Assembly (NCBI RefSeq): GCF_029626235.1
Contig: NZ_JARUBO010000005.1
Span: forward strand, 3,628,501-3,692,500
Length of the DNA stretch: 64,000 nt
DNA from: Micromonospora sp. WMMD1120
GTDB lineage: Bacteria > Actinomycetota > Actinomycetes > Mycobacteriales > Micromonosporaceae
Reading direction: 5' to 3'
The notes beneath the pieces are model-generated. The model was given only the letters and a program-made list of their open reading frames with translations, ran no database searches and was not told the DNA's origin. Positions within the stretch are counted from its first letter, which is position 1. Each line of letters starts with the position of its first letter. Made by a program: the position numbers and the translations under genes. Shown in pieces: positions 60,967 to 64,000 of the stretch.

Positions 60967-61902
60967 ATGACAACCGCCGAGGCGTACGTCGAATTCGCCA
61001 GCCGCGAGGCGCACGGTGTCTCGCCCGCGTACGAGCGTCTGTCGCTGGCGGTGTCCCGTGACGACGAGCTGCTCGCCCTGCTCGACCGGCTCCCGCCGGG
61101 CAAACGGCAGCCGAACCTGCTGTTCGGCGTCGTCCGCTGGCTCGGTGGCCCGGTCGACGACCCGGCCGCGTTCCACGACTACGCCGTGTCGCACTGGCCC
61201 GCCGTCGAGGCGGAGCTGCTCACCCGGGCCACCCAGACCAACGAGGCCGGCCGGTGCGCGCTGCTGCTGCCGGTGCTCGCCGCGCTGCCGCAGCCTCTCG
61301 CCCTACTGGAGGTCGGTGCGTCGGCCGGCCTCTGCCTCTACCCGGACCGGTACGCGTACCGCTACGGCGAGCACGGTGTGGGTTCGGGCGAGCCGGTGCT
61401 GGAGTGCGCCGCCGACGGGCTGACGCCGCCGACCCGCGTACCCGATGTGGTGTGGCGGGCCGGCCTGGACCTCAACCCGCTCGACGTGACCGACGGCGGC
61501 GACGTGTCCTGGTTGGACGCGTTGATCTGGCCGGAGCAGGAGCACCGGCGGGACCGGTTGCGGGCCGCGGTGGCGGTCGCGGCGGCCGACCCGCCGCTGC
61601 TGGTCCGCGGCGATCTGGTGGACGACCTGCCGGCGCTCGCCGCACGGGCGCCGGCCGGCGCGACGCTCGTGGTGTTCCACACCTCGGTCCTCTACCAGGT
61701 GCCGCCGCCACGCCGGGAGGCGTTCGCCCGGCTGGTCCGCGAGCTACCCGGGCACTGGGTCGCGATCGAGGGCCCGGACGTGCTCCGGTACGACGGGCTG
61801 CCGACCCCGCCGAGCGACGCGCTGCACAACGTCCTCGCCCTGGACGGCCGGCCGCTGGCCTGGACCAGGGGGCACGGCCAGGCGATGACCTGGTTCGGCT
61901 GA
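60967..61902 (+). CDS. DUF2332 domain-containing protein
   Basis: 311-aa soluble protein. Typical family pieces are YVEFASREAHGVSPAYERLS, ALLEVGASAGLCLYPDRYAY, RAGLDLNPLDVTD and TLVVFHTSVLYQVP. The Gly-rich LEVGASAGL patch and fold-like order suggest a Rossmann-like, perhaps methyltransferase-related, core (inference). The function is unknown. It is divergent from the monooxygenase gene with 126 bp between. Confidence 0.85.
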   Translation: MTTAEAYVEFASREAHGVSPAYERLSLAVSRDDELLALLDRLPPGKRQPNLLFGVVRWLGGPVDDPAAFHDYAVSHWPAVEAELLTRATQTNEAGRCALLLPVLAALPQPLALLEVGASAGLCLYPDRYAYRYGEHGVGSGEPVLECAADGLTPPTRVPDVVWRAGLDLNPLDVTDGGDVSWLDALIWPEQEHRRDRLRAAVAVAAADPPLLVRGDLVDDLPALAARAPAGATLVVFHTSVLYQVPPPRREAFARLVRELPGHWVAIEGPDVLRYDGLPTPPSDALHNVLALDGRPLAWTRGHGQAMTWFG

Positions 61903-61990
61903 GCGCGCCGACGTGTCACGCCGCACCGTGACGCGCGCCGACGTGTCACGCCGCACCGTGACGCGCCCGACGTGTCACGCCGCACCGCTC
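61903..61990. repeat. 30-bp tandem repeat, three copies
   Basis: Two identical copies (61903-61932 and 61933-61962) and a third with one deletion (61963-61990), containing the inverted pair GTGACG/CGTGTCAC. It lies between the convergent DUF2332 and MerR genes and touches the MerR stop codon. Confidence 0.85.
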
Positions 61991-62930
61991 AGCCCGTCGG
62001 TTCGGGCAGCCGGGCACGCAGGGCCTGGAGGAACCAGTCCACCGCCGGTGTCACCGGAACGCCTGTCGACCAGCCGTTGACGACCGACAGCAGGTCGAGG
62101 TACCGGTCCCGACGGGGATCGTTCGCGACGGTCAGCCGGTCCCACAGCCACCGGCGCAACGCGGCGTCGTCGGCTCGTCGGTGCAGCCGCGCGTACCGGT
62201 CGGTGGCCGCCGCGACCACACCGTCGGCCTCCGGACCGAACGGATCGAGACCGGCCGCGAGGGCGGGGGCCACCACGTCCCGGACCACAGCGACGGCGTC
62301 CGGGCGGGGCAGCCCCGGGACGTCGTGGTCGGCGGCGTGCTGCCGGGTCAACCGTCGCATGCTCGCCCGGAAGGTGGGGTCCCGGCACAGCTCGGCCAGC
62401 TCCAACCATGCCTCGATCTGCGCGGTGGTGGGGTCCTCGGGCAGCTCCGGCGTCATCGACACCAGCACACCCGAACACGCGGGCCGGTCACCCAGGTCGG
62501 CGAAGAGCGTGCCGAGGAAGTCCTCGACAAGCTGCCTCCGTTCCTGGGCGGTGAGCCGGGCCAACCGGTGCAGCTCCTCCATCTCCGCCGGCCCCGCCCC
62601 GCGTCGCGCCGCCAACGTGAGCACCGCCTGGCGCAGCCGGAGCACCCGGATCTGCACCGCCACCGCCTCGGCGTGCGTGGCGGCCACCTCGCGCAGCGGC
62701 ACCTCATGGTTCACCACCCGCCGGATGGCGGCGAGATCCACGCCGAGGTCGCGCAGCGTACGGACCAGCTCCAGCCGGGCCACGGCGTCCGGACCGAACC
62801 GCCGGTAGCCGGCCGGGCTCCGGTCGGTCGGTGGCACGATCCCGCTGTCGGCGTAGTACCGGATTGTCCTGACGCTCAACCCGGTCCGCCGGGCCAGGTC
62901 ACCGATCGTCTGTCGCGTCTCCCCGCTCAT
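61989..62930 (-). CDS. MerR-family transcriptional regulator
   Basis: 313-aa regulator with an N-terminal MerR winged HTH (TIGDLARRTGLSVRTIRYYA, residues about 8-27; SPAGYRRFGPDAVARLELV), a dimerisation helix and a long C-terminal domain (about 110-313) with no effector motif recognised. Helical segments and several Trp residues are seen (IEAWLELAELCRDP; AVDWFLQALRARLP). ATG 62930 follows GGGGGCATG-type sequence on the minus strand. It lies 33 bp downstream of the hydrolase gene on the same strand, so the two may be co-transcribed. Confidence 0.88.
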   Translation of the reverse strand: MSGETRQTIGDLARRTGLSVRTIRYYADSGIVPPTDRSPAGYRRFGPDAVARLELVRTLRDLGVDLAAIRRVVNHEVPLREVAATHAEAVAVQIRVLRLRQAVLTLAARRGAGPAEMEELHRLARLTAQERRQLVEDFLGTLFADLGDRPACSGVLVSMTPELPEDPTTAQIEAWLELAELCRDPTFRASMRRLTRQHAADHDVPGLPRPDAVAVVRDVVAPALAAGLDPFGPEADGVVAAATDRYARLHRRADDAALRRWLWDRLTVANDPRRDRYLDLLSVVNGWSTGVPVTPAVDWFLQALRARLPEPTG

Positions 62931-62963
62931 GCCCCCACCCTCGTGTCTCCCTCCGGTGGAGAC

Positions 62964-63818
62964 TCAAGCCGCCGCCGGGCCGGCGAGGAAGGTCGTGATC
63001 GTCGCGGTGAACGCCTCGGGGTCGTCCAGCCACGGGTAGTGCCCCGCGCCCGGTTGAACGACCATCTCGGCGTGCGGAATCAGCTCCTCGAGCTGCGCCA
63101 CCAGGCCCGGCGGCGCGCCCAGGTCAACCTCACCGGCGAGCAACAGCACCGGCTCTCGGCGCACGGCAAGCGCGGCACGGGTGGCCGGCGGGTCGAAGGC
63201 GCCGTCGGCGCCGAAGATCCGCGCCGCCTCCTCGTTGCGCTGACCGGGCTCGGCCGCCTGGTGGGCCCTCGCCGCCTCGTCCCACCGGCCGTAGAAGAAC
63301 GGCGCGATCTCCTGCCAGGCGTCGGCGCTGGCGCGGCCCGCCACCATGGCGTCCAGCGCCGCTGCCGCCGCCGGGAACCACGGCTCGCCCACCCGGGCCC
63401 GGGTGACCTCCTGACGCAGGGCGGCGGTCGCCGTCAGACCGACCGCCCGGGTGCTCGGGGTGACCAGCGCGAGCCGGCCCACCCGCTCGGGGTGGCGGGT
63501 CGCGTACTGGAGTGCCACGTTCGCCCCGGCGGAGTGCCCGAGCACGTCCAGCCGATCCAGACCCAGATGCCGGCGCAGTGCCTCCACGTCGTCGACCAGC
63601 CGGTCGCAGCGGTAGGTGGAGACGTCCGCCGGGACGGCCGAGTGGCCGGTGCCGCGACTGTCAGGAATGACGAGCGTCCGGTGTACGCCCAGACCACCGA
63701 GGTCACCGAGGTACGCCGAGTCGCGCATCGGACCGCCCGGCAGGCAGACCAGCGGATCGCCGCCGCCGACGGTCCGGTAGGTGAGGCTGGTTCCGTCGGC
63801 CGCGGTGAACGAGGTCAT
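62964..63818 (-). CDS. Alpha/beta hydrolase (proline iminopeptidase-like)
   Basis: 284-aa alpha/beta hydrolase. The oxyanion-hole region is VCLPGGPMRDSAYLGDLGG, similar to iminopeptidase HGGPG motifs; the nucleophile elbow is LGHSAGANVALQYA; the acid is in LLAGEVDLGAPPG and the His in GAGHYPWLDDP. The substrate is unknown. ATG 63818 is preferred to a GTG two codons earlier. It precedes the MerR gene on the minus strand. Confidence 0.87.
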   Translation of the reverse strand: MTSFTAADGTSLTYRTVGGGDPLVCLPGGPMRDSAYLGDLGGLGVHRTLVIPDSRGTGHSAVPADVSTYRCDRLVDDVEALRRHLGLDRLDVLGHSAGANVALQYATRHPERVGRLALVTPSTRAVGLTATAALRQEVTRARVGEPWFPAAAAALDAMVAGRASADAWQEIAPFFYGRWDEAARAHQAAEPGQRNEEAARIFGADGAFDPPATRAALAVRREPVLLLAGEVDLGAPPGLVAQLEELIPHAEMVVQPGAGHYPWLDDPEAFTATITTFLAGPAAA

Positions 63819-63873
63819 GAGCACACCGTGTCAGGGCCGGCCGTCCAGCGGAACCCGTTCCCGGTGGCGTCCC

Positions 63874-63879
63874 TAGACT
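63874..63879 (+). promoter_or_regulatory. -10 box suggesting a leaderless transcript for the edge gene
   Basis: TAGACT lies 6 nt before the GTG at 63886, with no ribosome-binding site between. Confidence 0.4.
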
Positions 63880-63885
63880 GCTGCG

Positions 63886-64000
63886 GTGAGCGGAGAGCGG
63901 AAACCCCTGGCCGACCGGCCGCTCACCGAGCCGCACCCGTCCCGGCTGCCGCCCGAGCACCCCGACCGGGCCGGAATCCTCGCCGCGCACGCCGCCGCGC
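63886..64000 (+). CDS. DUF5522-like protein, 3'-truncated by window edge
   Basis: Only the first 38 codons are present, from GTG 63886. The pattern PLTEPHPSRLPPEHPDRAGI followed by LAAHAAA matches the beginning of short Cys-rich actinobacterial proteins of the DUF5522 type as I remember them; the Cys-rich end lies outside the window, so this cannot be confirmed. A TAGACT -10 box lies 6 nt before the start. Confidence 0.5.
   Translation, partial: MSGERKPLADRPLTEPHPSRLPPEHPDRAGILAAHAAA

Overview
The window is high-GC (roughly 70 percent) chromosomal DNA from an actinomycete. Gene content and order point to Micromonosporaceae, most likely Micromonospora: mnhDEFG, DUF3046-recA-recX-rny, a gluABCD glutamate transporter, miaB / DUF349 / miaA / dapF / hflX, and lexA divergent from nrdR-nrdJ (B12-dependent ribonucleotide reductase). 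GTG starts, 4-nt GTGA/ATGA gene overlaps and probable leaderless promoters are frequent. Genus assignment is inference; no 16S gene is present.

Layout. 1-5 kb: end of an Mrp-type Na+/H+ antiporter operon, then two overlapping CNNM/CBS membrane proteins. 5-10.4 kb: Spo0M-like protein, LysE-type exporter with a PNPOx-GNAT fusion, divergent from a MocR regulator over a palindromic operator; then a tiny membrane protein and a UdgX-type uracil-DNA glycosylase. 10.5-14.3 kb: Tat-exported flavin amine oxidase, a membrane protein and an MFS transporter. 14.3-18.8 kb: DUF3046, recA (with SOS box), recX, and rny after a 615-bp gene-free leader. 18.9-23.5 kb: gluABCD (minus strand) divergent from selD.

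24.6-33.8 kb is the most unusual region: an overlapping plus-strand operon of the FxSxx-COOH class. It encodes a 62-aa precursor ending Phe-Asn-Ser-Cys-Ile (FxsA), a radical SAM/SPASM maturase fused to an HEXXH domain (FxsB), an AAC(3)-like acetyltransferase, two TIR-like proteins that both keep a W-x3-E motif, and a 1289-aa ParA-like / degenerate TIR / NB-ARC / TPR protein (FxsT). RiPP maturation chemistry is therefore tied to TIR and STAND-NTPase modules typical of signalling and conflict systems. The family names are known; the biological function is not.

34-49 kb: the usual miaB-DUF349-LigB-miaA-dapF block is interrupted after miaB by a secreted CBM2-pectate lyase, a secreted GH5-CBM2 cellulase and a complete IS4-family element with 20-bp inverted repeats and a near-perfect 10-bp target duplication. 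The IS landed in one arm of a long hairpin. 46-56 kb: malic enzyme, hflX, a Gly-rich secreted protein, lexA with three SOS-box-like sites, and nrdR-nrdJ with two NrdR-box-like sites 32 bp apart just after a good promoter. 56-64 kb: mixed accessory genes, including a PyrE-like enzyme, a small HTH protein divergent from a three-gene overlapping mini-operon, an ECF sigma with a CU044_5270-type partner, an FAD monooxygenase, DUF2332, MerR and hydrolase genes, and a partial gene at the right edge.

Repeats recur: four long hairpins of one architecture (about 5.96, 41.95, 46.08 and 57.61 kb), three of them between convergent genes, plus several short tandem repeats between and inside genes. No rRNA or tRNA gene and no CRISPR array was recognised.
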